Origin: Bog-756 sp963756515
GTDB taxonomy: Bacteria > Actinomycetota > Acidimicrobiia > Acidimicrobiales > RAAP-2
Direction: 5' to 3'
DNA length: 64,000 bases
Assembly: GCA_963756515.1 (NCBI GenBank)
Contig: CAVWNV010000013.1
Coordinates: 1-64,000, forward strand
Made by a program: the position numbers and the translations under genes. Shown here piece by piece: positions 34,283 through 46,323 of this stretch (its first letter is position 1; every line of letters begins with the position of its first letter). The notes beneath the pieces were generated by a model. It was given only the letters and a program-made list of their open reading frames with translations, ran no database searches and was not told the origin of the DNA.

Positions 34283-35603
34283 CGGCGGCGCCCCGGTCGT
34301 CAACGGCCATCACACCCTGCTCATCCGGGGAGGGACCCTCGTCGACCAGGGGGGCGAGCGACCGGCCGACGTGTTGGTGGCGGGCGGGCAGGTGATCGAG
34401 GTGGGATCGCGGCTGGCGCGGCCGGATGGGGCGCTGGTGCTCGACGCCGAAGGCGCCGTGGTCGCCCCGGGCCTGGTCGACCTCCACACCCACCTGCGGG
34501 AGCCGGGACGGGAGGAGGCCGAGACCATCGAGACCGGAGCCCGGGCCGCGGCGCTGGGGGGCTTCACCGCGGTGGTGGCCATGCCCAACACCGAGCCACC
34601 ACTCGACTCGGCCGAGGCGGTCCGCAACGTGCAGGAGCTGGCGGCGACGGTGACCACCGAAGTGGCCGTGGCCGGAGCCATCAGTGTGGGCCGCGCCGGT
34701 GAGCGACTGGCTCCGATGTCGGAGCTGGCCGCCCTGGGCGTCCGCCTCTTCACCGACGACGGCGCCGGGGTCCAGTCGGCCGGGCTGATGCGCCGGGCCC
34801 TCGAGTACGCCACCGGGCTCGGGGTCACCCTGGCCCAGCACTGCGAGGACACCACCCTGTCGGCCACGGGCGCCATGCACGAGGGGGCCTGGTCCAGCCG
34901 GCTCGGCCTGCCCGGAACCCCGGCGCTGGCCGAGGAGGTCATGGTGGCCCGTGACATCGCCCTGGTGCGGGTCACCGGCGCCCGCATCCACTTCCTCCAC
35001 GTCTCCACCGGGCCGTCGGTGGAGCTGGTCCGCCAGGCCAAGGCCGAGGGGCTGCCCGTGACGGCCGAGGCCGCTCCCCACCACTTCTCGTTGACCGACG
35101 CCTGCACCGCGGGCTACGACCCGGTCTTCAAGGTCAGCCCTCCCCTCCGTCCCGCCGCCGACGTGGCCGCCCTCAAGCAGGGATTGGCCGACGGGACCAT
35201 CGACGCCATCGCCACCGACCACGCTCCCCACGCACCCGAGTTCAAGGACCTCCCCTTCGACCAGGCCCCCCCGGGCATGTTGGGCCTGGAGACGGCACTG
35301 TCCCTCGCCCTCGGTGAGCTGGACCTGCCCCTCCGACGGATCGTGGCCCTCATGAGCTGGCAGCCGGCCCGCATAAGTGGCCTCGATGCCGCCAACGGCG
35401 GGACCCAGGGTGGTCCGGTCGTGGCCGGCGCGGCGGCCAATCTGTGCGTGATCGACCCCCACCTCACCTGGACCGTCGACCCCGCCACCCTGGCCAGCCG
35501 GAGCCGGAACTCCCCCTATGCCGGTCGGTCCATGACGGGACGGGTCCGCCACACCGTGTTCCGCGGCGAGCCGGTCGTGGTCGACGGCGAGGCCCAGCGG
35601 TGA
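34275..35603 (+). CDS. pyrC: Dihydroorotase
   Basis: A 442-aa zinc amidohydrolase cyclising carbamoyl-aspartate. The metal motif is GLVDLHTHLREPGREEAETI; GGFTAVVAMPNTEPPLDS, HFLHVSTGPSVELVR, EAAPHHFSLTD and IATDHAPHAPEFK follow in order. GTG 34275 overlaps the pyrB end by 8 bp; the end overlaps carA as GTGA. Confidence 0.97.
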   Translation: MTDGGAPVVNGHHTLLIRGGTLVDQGGERPADVLVAGGQVIEVGSRLARPDGALVLDAEGAVVAPGLVDLHTHLREPGREEAETIETGARAAALGGFTAVVAMPNTEPPLDSAEAVRNVQELAATVTTEVAVAGAISVGRAGERLAPMSELAALGVRLFTDDGAGVQSAGLMRRALEYATGLGVTLAQHCEDTTLSATGAMHEGAWSSRLGLPGTPALAEEVMVARDIALVRVTGARIHFLHVSTGPSVELVRQAKAEGLPVTAEAAPHHFSLTDACTAGYDPVFKVSPPLRPAADVAALKQGLADGTIDAIATDHAPHAPEFKDLPFDQAPPGMLGLETALSLALGELDLPLRRIVALMSWQPARISGLDAANGGTQGGPVVAGAAANLCVIDPHLTWTVDPATLASRSRNSPYAGRSMTGRVRHTVFRGEPVVVDGEAQR

Positions 35604-36735
35604 GCGGGCGCGACGGCACCCGGCACCGGGACGAGGCGTTGCTGGTGCTGGCCGACGGGGCCCGGTTCGAGGGCGAGGCCATCGGCGCCGTGCCCGACGG
35701 GGGCGTGTCCACCGGGGAGGCGGTGTTCAACACCGTGCTGTCCGGCTATCAGGAGGTCATCACCGATCCGTCCTACGCCGGCCAGGTGGTGGCCTTCACC
35801 TATCCCCACATCGGGAACTACGGGGTCAACCCCACCGACGACGAGGCGGCCCACCCCCACTGCTGTGGGGTGGTGGTGCGCGACCTCACCGGTCGGCCCA
35901 GCAACTGGCGGGCGACGGCCTCGCTCGAGGAGTTCCTGATCCGTTTCGGCGTGGCCGGGATCACCGGCGTCGACACCCGCCGACTCACCCGTCATCTGCG
36001 AGATGCGGGGTCGATGGCGTGCGCATTCGGAACCGCCCCCGAGCCGGACCTGCTGGCCGCGGCCCAGGCCACCCCGTCCACCGAGGGCCGCGACCTCGTC
36101 GCCTCGGTGACCACGCCGACCGCCTTCACCCGGGGCTCGGGGCCGTACCGGGTCGTGGCCTACGACTTCGGCATCAAAGAAGCCATGCTGCGCCAGCTCG
36201 GGGAGCTGGCCACGGTCACCGTGGTCCCGGCGTCCACCCCGGCCGACGAGGTCCTCGGCCTCGACCCCGACGGGGTCTTCCTCTCCAACGGACCCGGCGA
36301 CCCGGCCGGACTGCCCGACGTCGTCGGCGAGATCCGGGCCCTGGCCGCGGCCGGGACGACCCCCGTGTTCGGCATCTGCCTCGGCCACCAGCTGTTGGCC
36401 ACGGCGTTGGGTGCCACCACCTTCAAACTTCCCTTCGGGCACCACGGCGGGAACCACCCGGTGCGTCGGATCTCGACCGGCCGGGTGGAGATCACCTCGC
36501 AGAACCACAACTACGCCGTGGCCGAGGACTCGCTGGCCACAGCGGAGGTCACCCACGTGAACCTCAACGACGGGGTGGTCGAGGGGATCCGCAGCCGCGA
36601 CGTCCCGGTGTTCAGCGTGCAGTACCACCCCGAGGCCGGTCCCGGACCACACGACGCCCGCTACCTGTTCGACGAGTTCCGCGCCCTCATGGACGCCACC
36701 GGGGCCCGGGTCCGTGACCGACAGGACGTGGGCTG

Positions 36736-36736
<1 letters not shown>
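35600..36736 (+). CDS. carA: Carbamoyl-phosphate synthase small (glutaminase) subunit
   Basis: A 378-aa class I glutamine amidotransferase subunit delivering ammonia to CarB. The catalytic Cys is in VFGICLGHQLLATALG, with GHHGGNHPVRRISTGRVEIT and the His-Glu pair in FSVQYHPEAGPGPHD. The N-terminal half begins ALLVLADGARFEGEAIGA. GTG 35600 overlaps the pyrC stop and the end overlaps the carB start (TGATG). Confidence 0.97.
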
Positions 36737-40050
<3,314 letters not shown>

Positions 40051-40054
40051 TCCG

Positions 40055-41050
40055 GTGAGCGGGGCCAACTCCGGCACCGGTCCGGGCCAACGGGTCCGTC
40101 GGGCCTGGCGGGCGGTGCGGTCCGGAGAGGTGGACCTGTCGGTGACGGTGGGATCCCTGACCCTCCCGAATCCGGTCATGACGGCGTCGGGCACGTCGGG
40201 CCACGCCGACGAACTGGCCGCCTATGTGCCTCTCGACCAGCTCGGTGCGGTGGTGGTCAAGTCGCTGTCGGTCGGGCCCTGGGCCGGAAACGCCGCCCCC
40301 CGGGTCCACGAGACACCGTCGGGAATGATCAACAGTGTCGGCCTGCAGGGCCCCGGGCTGGAGGCGTGGCTGGATCAGGACCTGCCGCGGCTGACCGCCC
40401 TCGGCGCCCGCACCGTCGTGAGCATCTGGGGCCAGCGGGTGGAGGATTTCGCCAAGGCCGCCGCCGCGCTGGCCGGGGTGGAGGGAGTGACGGCCGTCGA
40501 GGTCAACGTCAGCTGCCCCAACATCGAGGACCGGCGCCGGATGTTCGCCCACTCGCCGGCGGCCACCGCCGAGGTGGTGGCCGCGGTGGGGGAACACTGC
40601 CCGGGCCTGCCCCGCTGGGCCAAGTTGAGCCCGACGGTGGCCGACCTGGCCGAGGTGGCCGGCGCCGCGCTGGAGGCCGGGGCCGAGGGCGTCACCGTGA
40701 TCAACACAGTGTTGGCCATGGCCATCGACGTCGACCAGCGCCGACCGGTCCTGGGGTCGGGACCCGGGGGTGGGGGTCTGTCCGGACCGGCCATCCACCC
40801 GGTGGCGGTCCGAGCCGTGTTCGACGTCCACGCCGCTCACCCTGACGCTGCCATCATCGGCGTGGGTGGGGTGATGACGGGCCGGGACGCCGTCGAACTG
40901 GTGATGGCGGGAGCCAGTGCCGTCCAGGTGGGCACGGCCACGTTCCGCGATCCCCGGGCGCCCATCCGGATCCTGTCGGAGATCGAGACATGGTGCGCCC
41001 GTCGCGGTGTCAGGCGGGTGGCGGACCTGACCGGAGTGGCCCATGGGTGA
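40055..41050 (+). CDS. pyrD: Dihydroorotate dehydrogenase, class 1 (1B-like)
   Basis: A 331-aa FMN barrel oxidising dihydroorotate to orotate. It is class 1: the active-site base is the Cys of AVEVNVSCPNIED. Other marks are NPVMTASGTSGHADELAAYV, SGMINSVGLQGPGLEAW, SGPAIHPVAVRAVFDVH and IIGVGGVMTGRDAVELVMAG. The layout matches class 1B, which normally pairs with the Fe-S/FAD subunit PyrK, but no pyrK lies in this operon, so the electron acceptor is unclear. GTG 40055 follows carB by 4 bp. Confidence 0.93.
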   Translation: MSGANSGTGPGQRVRRAWRAVRSGEVDLSVTVGSLTLPNPVMTASGTSGHADELAAYVPLDQLGAVVVKSLSVGPWAGNAAPRVHETPSGMINSVGLQGPGLEAWLDQDLPRLTALGARTVVSIWGQRVEDFAKAAAALAGVEGVTAVEVNVSCPNIEDRRRMFAHSPAATAEVVAAVGEHCPGLPRWAKLSPTVADLAEVAGAALEAGAEGVTVINTVLAMAIDVDQRRPVLGSGPGGGGLSGPAIHPVAVRAVFDVHAAHPDAAIIGVGGVMTGRDAVELVMAGASAVQVGTATFRDPRAPIRILSEIETWCARRGVRRVADLTGVAHG

Positions 41051-41903
41051 TCGGGGCGTCCCGGCGTCCTTCGCCTCCCGCGTGTCATCGGCGGTGGCGG
41101 GGTCGGGTCCGCTGTGCGGCGGCATCGACCCCTCGGCATCGCTGCTCGACCAGTGGGGCCTCGAGCCCGACGCCGACGGACTCCGTCGGTTCGGCCTGGC
41201 CTGTGTGGAGGCGTTCGCCGGCGTGGTGCCGGTGATCAAGCCCCAGGTGGCCTTCTTCGAGCGCTTCGGTTCGGCCGGGCTGGCGGCGCTGGAGGCGGTC
41301 ATCGCCGAGGCCCGGTCGGCCGGCCTGCTGGTCATCGGCGACGCCAAGCGTGGCGACATCGGTTCCACCATGGCCGCCTACGCCGAGGCATGGCTGGACC
41401 CCGACAGCCCACTCGGCGTCGACGCCGTCACCGCCGTCCCCTACCTCGGCCTCGGTTCGCTCCAGCCGCTGTTCGACCGGGCCGCGGCCAACGGGCGGGG
41501 GGTCATCGTGGTGGTGCGCAGTTCGAACCCCGAGGGTCGGGCGCTCCAGGAGGCCCGGACCGACGGAGGTCGGGGGCCGGCCGTCGAGGACATGCTCCTG
41601 GCCCAGATCTCCGAGGCCAATCGGGACGGTCAGGTCCGGCCGGGGACGGTCGGCGCCGTGGTGGGTGCCACCCTGGGCCCGTCGGCGTTCAACTTGCCCG
41701 AGCTGGGCGGGGTCATCCTGGCCCCCGGGGTCGGGGCCCAGGGGGCCGGACCGGCCGAGGTGGGCCGACTGTTCACCGGCTGTCCGCCGGGATCGGTCCT
41801 GGCCAGTGTGTCCCGCTCGGTACTGTCGGCCGGACCCGGGATGGGGGCCCTGGCTGCGGCGGCTCGCCGGGTCCGGGACGAGATCGCCGCCGTCCTGGGC
41901 TGA
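41043..41903 (+). CDS. pyrF: Orotidine 5'-phosphate decarboxylase, type 2
   Basis: A 286-aa decarboxylase converting OMP to UMP. Type 2 features are GPLCGGIDPSASLLDQWGL, VIKPQVAFFERFGSAGLAAL and the catalytic Lys/Asp cluster LLVIGDAKRGDIGSTMAAYA. VVRSSNPEGRALQ and ILAPGVGAQGAGPAEV follow. ATG 41043 overlaps the pyrD end by 8 bp. Last gene of the pyr operon. Confidence 0.96.
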   Translation: MGDRGVPASFASRVSSAVAGSGPLCGGIDPSASLLDQWGLEPDADGLRRFGLACVEAFAGVVPVIKPQVAFFERFGSAGLAALEAVIAEARSAGLLVIGDAKRGDIGSTMAAYAEAWLDPDSPLGVDAVTAVPYLGLGSLQPLFDRAAANGRGVIVVVRSSNPEGRALQEARTDGGRGPAVEDMLLAQISEANRDGQVRPGTVGAVVGATLGPSAFNLPELGGVILAPGVGAQGAGPAEVGRLFTGCPPGSVLASVSRSVLSAGPGMGALAAAARRVRDEIAAVLG

Positions 41904-41908
41904 AGTGC

Positions 41909-41948
41909 CCGCCGACCTGCCTTGCCCCTAGCGCCTAGCGGTCGGCGG
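41909..41948. terminator. Convergent hairpin after the pyr operon
   Basis: CCGCCGACC (41909-41917) pairs perfectly with GGTCGGCGG (41940-41948), between pyrF and the convergent hypothetical gene and overlapping that gene's last codons. No T-tract. Confidence 0.45.
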
Positions 41949-42522
41949 TGGGCAGGTCCTCGGTGAAGTCGATGAAGGGCGAGGGGGGCAGGTACTCGGC
42001 CGGGATCTCGTCGGTGTGCTGGTAGAAGTCGACATCGAAGACATTGGCGATCCCGGGACTCTCGACCGTGCCGCTGAGGCCGGACTCGGTGCTGGCCAGA
42101 AAGGCCTGCCTGGCGTCGACGGCTCCTGACGAGAGTGACTCGTAGGTCTCCTTGGTCACCCGCGCCACCAGGCTGTAGACGCAGCCGTCCCCGGTGGCGC
42201 CGACACGACGCCCGAGCATGCAGTGGTGCTTCCCGTCGTCGATGGCGTAGACGGTGGCGTCGCCCGTGCCCAGGCTGACCCGGATGCGATCGGGGTGTCC
42301 GAACAGGTGGGGCCACTGTTCGTGGCGCCGGTCCTTCATGGCCCAGAGCGGGCTGGGCGGGATCACCCCTTCCGGCTCGTCCTCCTCGAGGGGGGTGGCG
42401 TCCTCGGGGGCCGTGACGGGAAAGGTGGCGTCCGCGGTTCCCTGCATGAAGTGGAGTTGGCCGTCCTTTCGCGACTGGAACATCCCGTCGTCCTCGTCCT
42501 CGGGTCCCGTCCCGTCGCCCAC
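41935..42522 (-). CDS. Hypothetical protein, 195 aa
   Basis: I do not recognise this protein. It has 195 aa, is acidic at the N-terminus (VGDGTGPEDEDDGMFQSRKD), and carries no signal peptide, membrane segment or cysteine cluster. The folded part seems to run from about residue 60 (EQWPHLFGHPDRIRVSLGTG) to VFDVDFYQHTDEIPAEYLPP, with many beta-like segments such as CVYSLVARVTKETYESLSSG. GTG 42522 is chosen because AGAGGA lies 6 nt upstream. A much longer frame reading up to 43422 runs antisense-like through pxpBC and is rejected. Confidence 0.6.
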   Translation of the reverse strand: MGDGTGPEDEDDGMFQSRKDGQLHFMQGTADATFPVTAPEDATPLEEDEPEGVIPPSPLWAMKDRRHEQWPHLFGHPDRIRVSLGTGDATVYAIDDGKHHCMLGRRVGATGDGCVYSLVARVTKETYESLSSGAVDARQAFLASTESGLSGTVESPGIANVFDVDFYQHTDEIPAEYLPPSPFIDFTEDLPTADR

Positions 42523-42667
42523 AGCAGGTCCTCTCGTCCGGGGGCCGCCGTGAGCGGCCCGCACCGATGGTTCCGATGGTGCCACTCTGGCAGATCCGGC
42601 CGGCCGAGGTGACCGATCCGGGCCCGGGACCACGATCCCGGCCGGCCGGCCGGCCGGGCCGACGCCG

Positions 42668-44410
42668 TCAGCTCCCCGTGGCCGTCGGGAACCAGCCGGA
42701 GACCATGGCCGCCAGGACCCGCTCCCTCCGGCGGCGGGCTTCGTGCGCGTCGGCCGGGTCCACGGGCACCAGGTCCAGGAGGTCGCCGGGGCGGAGTCGG
42801 CCCAACACGGGCAGGTCGACGGCGATGACACAGGCGATGACCGGGTACCCGCCCACGGTGGCGTGGTCGGGCATGAGCACGATGGGTCGGCCGTCGGGTG
42901 GGACCTGGATCGCTCCGGTGACCATGCCGGTGGAGCGAACTGCCCGGCCGGACAGGCCCGGTCCCGGGGGAGCCGAGCCGTCTCCGGGCGCGGCCTCATC
43001 GGCCGGGAGGAGGCGAAGGCCGATCCGGTTGGACGACGCACCGACCTGCCAGGTCCGTGACCGCAGGGTCTCCAGCTCGTGGGCGGGGAACCGATGGGGG
43101 CCGGGGAGGACGCGGATCCTGTGAGCGCGGTCGGCGCCGGACCTGTCCGCCTCGGTCTCCAGCCGGCCGCGGGGACGGGTCCGAGGCCCGAGGCCCAGCC
43201 GGTCCCCGGCTCGCAGGGGCCCCGGACCCAGCCCGGAGAGCAGGTCCGACGAACGGGAGCCGACCACCAGCGGTGTGTCGAAGGCGCCGGCCACGGCCAG
43301 GTAGGCCCGGAGGCCGGTGCGGACCGCACCCACCTCCAAGGTCTGACCGTCGTGGACCGGGACCACGGTCCCGGCCCCGACAGGGTGGCCGGCCACGCCG
43401 ACCCCGACCCCGTCGGCCCCACCGGCCACCACGGCGACGTGGGCGTCCCCGTGGAAGCGGAGCGTCGGGCCCGACGCGGTGAGCTCGATGGCCGCGGCCC
43501 CAGCCGGGTTTCCCACCAGTCGATTGGCCAGGCCCATGGCCTCCGGGTCGGCGGGTCCGCCCCGCGGCACGCCCAGGCTGGCGACCCCCCGACGACCGCC
43601 GTCTTCGACCAGGCTCAGGAGACCCGGATCGACCACCTCGGCGAAGCGGTCTCCCGACGGTGCCAGTGGGGCCCGTCTGCCGTCCGCCACCGCCCCGGCC
43701 GGGAACGACGCGGCGTCGGTCCCGGCGTCGCTGAAGCGCACCACATCCCCGGGCCGCAGGAGCGCGTAGGGCGGGTGGCCCGGATCGAACAACGACACAC
43801 TCGTCCGGCCGAGCAGCATCCAGCCGCCCGGCGTGGACTGCGGATACACCGAGGCGAACCCCCCACCGATCGCCACCGAACCGGCCGGGACCGAGGGGCG
43901 GGGTGTCGGTCGGCGGGGGACCGACGCCAGCTCGGGAGGGAGCCCGACGAGATAGGGGAATCCGGGCGAGAATCCGACGAAGGCCACTTCCAGGCGGGTG
44001 CCGGTCAGCCGGTCGACCACATCGGCCGGCGACACGCCCACGAGTGACGCCACCTCCTCGAGGTCGGGGCCGACGAAGGAGGCCGGGATGACCAGCGGCG
44101 ACCCCGGCCCGGCGCCACCGCCCGGCCGGGATCCGACCGGCCGGGATCCGACCGGCCGGGATCCGACCGGTGGAGCGACGGTGGTGGTCAGCTCACCCAA
44201 CCAGCGTGCCACCACGTCGGAGGGTTCGTGGCCCGGCTCGAGGTGGACCACCACGTTGCCGAAACCCACCACCCACTCGTCGACGGCGTCGGGCAGGTCG
44301 GCCCGTCGCCGGGCCGATCCGAGCGCCGCGGCCAGGCCGTGGGCCGAATCCACGTCCTCGACCTCGACCAACAGGGCCGAGTCCCCGAACTCCACGACGT
44401 CGGCGTTCAC
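42668..44410 (-). CDS. pxpBC: 5-oxoprolinase subunits B and C fused (KipI-KipA type)
   Basis: A 580-aa fusion. Residues 1-220 are the PxpB/KipI domain (VVEFGDSALLVEVEDVDSAH, VAFVGFSPGFPYLVGLPPEL, PRPSVPAGSVAIGGGFASVY, STPGGWMLLGRTS). From about 260 on is the PxpC/KipA domain (LLSLVEDGGRRGVASLGVPR, IELTASGPTLRF, VGSRSSDLLSGLGPGPLRAG, GLRLLPADE, IQVPPDGRPIVLMPDHATVG). With PxpA it forms the ATP-dependent enzyme opening 5-oxoproline to glutamate. GTG 44410 overlaps the pxpA stop (GTGA). A Gly/Pro-rich repeat interrupts the KipI domain near residue 90. Confidence 0.88.
   Translation of the reverse strand: MNADVVEFGDSALLVEVEDVDSAHGLAAALGSARRRADLPDAVDEWVVGFGNVVVHLEPGHEPSDVVARWLGELTTTVAPPVGSRPVGSRPVGSRPGGGAGPGSPLVIPASFVGPDLEEVASLVGVSPADVVDRLTGTRLEVAFVGFSPGFPYLVGLPPELASVPRRPTPRPSVPAGSVAIGGGFASVYPQSTPGGWMLLGRTSVSLFDPGHPPYALLRPGDVVRFSDAGTDAASFPAGAVADGRRAPLAPSGDRFAEVVDPGLLSLVEDGGRRGVASLGVPRGGPADPEAMGLANRLVGNPAGAAAIELTASGPTLRFHGDAHVAVVAGGADGVGVGVAGHPVGAGTVVPVHDGQTLEVGAVRTGLRAYLAVAGAFDTPLVVGSRSSDLLSGLGPGPLRAGDRLGLGPRTRPRGRLETEADRSGADRAHRIRVLPGPHRFPAHELETLRSRTWQVGASSNRIGLRLLPADEAAPGDGSAPPGPGLSGRAVRSTGMVTGAIQVPPDGRPIVLMPDHATVGGYPVIACVIAVDLPVLGRLRPGDLLDLVPVDPADAHEARRRRERVLAAMVSGWFPTATGS
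44122..44166. repeat. 15-bp tandem repeat, three copies, inside pxpBC
   Basis: CCGGCCGGGATCCGA is repeated three times exactly (from 44122, 44137, 44152) and encodes three VGSRP units in the KipI part of the fusion. Each unit keeps the frame, so copy-number changes would only lengthen a loop. Confidence 0.9.
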
Positions 44411-45213
44411 GGCCTCCGACGACCGCCACGCCGACCGGACCCGGTGGGGAGGAACGGCCGGACGATGATGCCGTCGGACTCGAGTGCGGCCCGGACGGCC
44501 CGGGCGTTGTCGGCCGCGTCGTCGGCATCGCCGTGGATGCAGAGGGTCTCGACGTCGACGGGGGTCCACGCACCGTCGACAGCCTCGAGGCCGTGCCGAC
44601 GGACCAGGGACACCGCCCGTCGGGCCACCTCCTCGGGATCGTCGACCAGGGCCCCGTCGAGGTGGCGGGGAACGAGGTGGCCGTCGGGGAGATAGCCGCG
44701 GTCGGGAAACCCCTCGGGTACCACGCCGATCCCGGCCCGCCGGGCCGCGTCCGCCACCACCGACCCGGCCGGCGCCACCAGCGTCGGGCCCCCGAGCCGC
44801 GACACCGCCTCCACCACGGCGTCGGCCACGGCCGGGTCGATCCCCATCTGGTGGTAGAGGGCGCCGTGCGGTTTGACGAAGGACACCGATCCACCCTCCG
44901 TGTCGACCTCGGCGACGAGCACGGCCCACTGGTCGAGGATGTCGCCGACCAACACATCGGCGGGAGTCCCGAGCACCCGGCGCCCGAATCCGGGCCGGTC
45001 CCGGTAGGAGACGTGGGCCCCGATCACCACGCCCCGCTCCATGCAGGCGGCGGCGGTGGCCCGCATCACGGACGGGCTTCCGGCATGGAACCCACAGGCC
45101 AGGCTGGCACTGGTGACAGCGTCCAGGACGAGGCGGTCGGCGGTGCTCAGGGTGTCACCCTCGGCCAGATCGGCATTGAGATCCACGGTCACCACGGACC
45201 CAGTATCGGTCAT
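44407..45213 (-). CDS. pxpA: 5-oxoprolinase subunit A (LamB/YcsF family)
   Basis: A 268-aa LamB/YcsF-family protein and the hydrolytic partner of PxpB-PxpC. Characteristic motifs are VDLNADLAEGD, SASLACGFHAGSPSVMRATA, GAHVSYRDRPGFGRR, VKPHGALYHQMG, VPEGFPDRGYLPDGHLVPR and LCIHGDADDAADNARAVRAA. ATG 45213 is taken as start, though GTG codons just downstream would also fit. First gene of the pxpA-pxpBC pair and divergent from mihF. Confidence 0.9.
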   Translation of the reverse strand: MTDTGSVVTVDLNADLAEGDTLSTADRLVLDAVTSASLACGFHAGSPSVMRATAAACMERGVVIGAHVSYRDRPGFGRRVLGTPADVLVGDILDQWAVLVAEVDTEGGSVSFVKPHGALYHQMGIDPAVADAVVEAVSRLGGPTLVAPAGSVVADAARRAGIGVVPEGFPDRGYLPDGHLVPRHLDGALVDDPEEVARRAVSLVRRHGLEAVDGAWTPVDVETLCIHGDADDAADNARAVRAALESDGIIVRPFLPTGSGRRGGRRRP

Positions 45214-45329
45214 CGGCCGCCGTCGCCGGGGCGCTGCGCCTCCGGGCCGACCCGTCCTCCGTCGGGTCCGTCCGGTCGACACCGGCATCGGTCGGTTCGG
45301 ATACACATGACCTGGGCCCGAAGAGGCGC

Positions 45330-45342
45330 TATCGTCTCGACC
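45330..45342 (+). promoter_or_regulatory. Leaderless promoter of mihF
   Basis: TATCGT at 45330-45335, 7 nt before ATG 45343; no Shine-Dalgarno sequence. Confidence 0.55.
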
Positions 45343-45660
45343 ATGCCGCAACCGCCCGCACTCACGCCCGAACAGCGCCAGGCCGCCCTGGCCAAGGCAG
45401 CCAAGGTCCGCCGTGAGCGGGCCGAAGTCAAGGAGAAGCTGAAACTGGGTTCGATCACCCTGTCGGAGTTGCTCACCACGGCCGACTCCAACGAGACGGT
45501 CGGGAAGATGAAAGTGCTCTCGGTCCTCGAGTCCCTGCCCGGTCTGGGCAAGGTCAAGGCCCGGCGCCTGATGGACACCGTGGGCATCAGCGAGAGTCGC
45601 CGCCTGCAGGGATTGGGCAGCAACCAGCGCGAGTCGCTTCTCCGCGAGACCGCTCGCTGA
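45343..45660 (+). CDS. mihF: Actinobacterial integration host factor (mIHF)
   Basis: A 105-aa nucleoid-associated protein of the mIHF/sIHF type, unrelated to enterobacterial IHF. The N-terminal helix LTPEQRQAALAKAAKVRRER is followed by AEVKEKLKLGSITLSELL and the helix-two-turn-helix region VLSVLESLPGLGKVKARRLM with DTVGISESRRLQGLGSNQRE. It binds and compacts DNA without sequence specificity. The mihF-gmk-rpoZ-coaBC-metK-priA order is conserved in actinobacteria and supports the class-level placement. Confidence 0.93.
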   Translation: MPQPPALTPEQRQAALAKAAKVRRERAEVKEKLKLGSITLSELLTTADSNETVGKMKVLSVLESLPGLGKVKARRLMDTVGISESRRLQGLGSNQRESLLRETAR

Positions 45661-45703
45661 GCCCCCTCGTTCGCCGTCGGCGCACGGTCGTGCCGCCCCG
45701 GTG

Positions 45704-46240
45704 ATGTTCGTGCTCTTCGGCCCGGGCGGGGCCGGAAAGGGCACGGTGGCGGACCGACTGGTGGCCAGCGATCCCGCCCTCTGGCTGAGCCGGTCGTGGA
45801 CCACCCGTGTACGCCGGCCCGGGGAGCGGGAGGATGCCTACGTCTTCGTGGACCGCCCCGCGTTCGAGGCGCACATCCGGAGCGACGGCTTCTTCGAGTG
45901 GGCCGAGTTCCTCGGCAACCTCTACGGGACCCCCGTCCCCGACCCACCGGAAGGACGCGATGTCCTCCTCGAGATCGACCTGCAGGGGGCCCAGCAGGTC
46001 CGGCGGCTGCGGCCCGACGCCAGGCTGATCCTGCTGCTCCCGCCCTCACCCGAGGCCCAGGAGGCCCGCCTCCGCTCCCGCGGTGACGACGACTCCCACA
46101 TCGAGAAGCGCCTGGCCGCGGCCTCAGCCGAGGAGCGGGAGGGCCGAGCCATCGCCGACGCCGTGGTCGTCAATCACGACGTGACGCAGGCCACGGACGA
46201 CGTGGCCGGTATAGTGGAGCGTTATCGATCTGCCGCCTGA
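45704..46240 (+). CDS. gmk: Guanylate kinase
   Basis: A 178-aa nucleoside monophosphate kinase making GDP from GMP. The P-loop is LFGPGGAGKGTVADRL, with Gly where most family members have Ser. SWTTRVRRPGEREDAYVFVD is the GMP-binding region, FFEWAEFLGNLYGTPVP follows, and VLLEIDLQGAQQVRRL ends the core. The start could be GTG 45701 or ATG 45704; neither has a good Shine-Dalgarno sequence. It is 40 bp after mihF. Confidence 0.95.
   Translation: MFVLFGPGGAGKGTVADRLVASDPALWLSRSWTTRVRRPGEREDAYVFVDRPAFEAHIRSDGFFEWAEFLGNLYGTPVPDPPEGRDVLLEIDLQGAQQVRRLRPDARLILLLPPSPEAQEARLRSRGDDDSHIEKRLAAASAEEREGRAIADAVVVNHDVTQATDDVAGIVERYRSAA
46210..46215 (+). promoter_or_regulatory. Candidate -10 of rpoZ inside the end of gmk
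   Basis: TATAGT lies in the last codons of gmk, 109 nt before rpoZ. The -35 is not clear, so this is only a candidate. Confidence 0.3.
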
Positions 46241-46323
46241 CCGGTCGGCAGCCCGTCGGAGGACACCCCGGACGCTCGGTCCACCCTCCGAATCGCACCC
46301 GGCGACCTACCTGAAGGATCGTG

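Noticed and set aside
42523..43422. Extension of the 195-aa gene into a 495-residue frame
   Set aside because: The extra part lies on the same strand as pxpBC in another reading frame, so it is a shadow; the 195-aa start has its own Shine-Dalgarno sequence.
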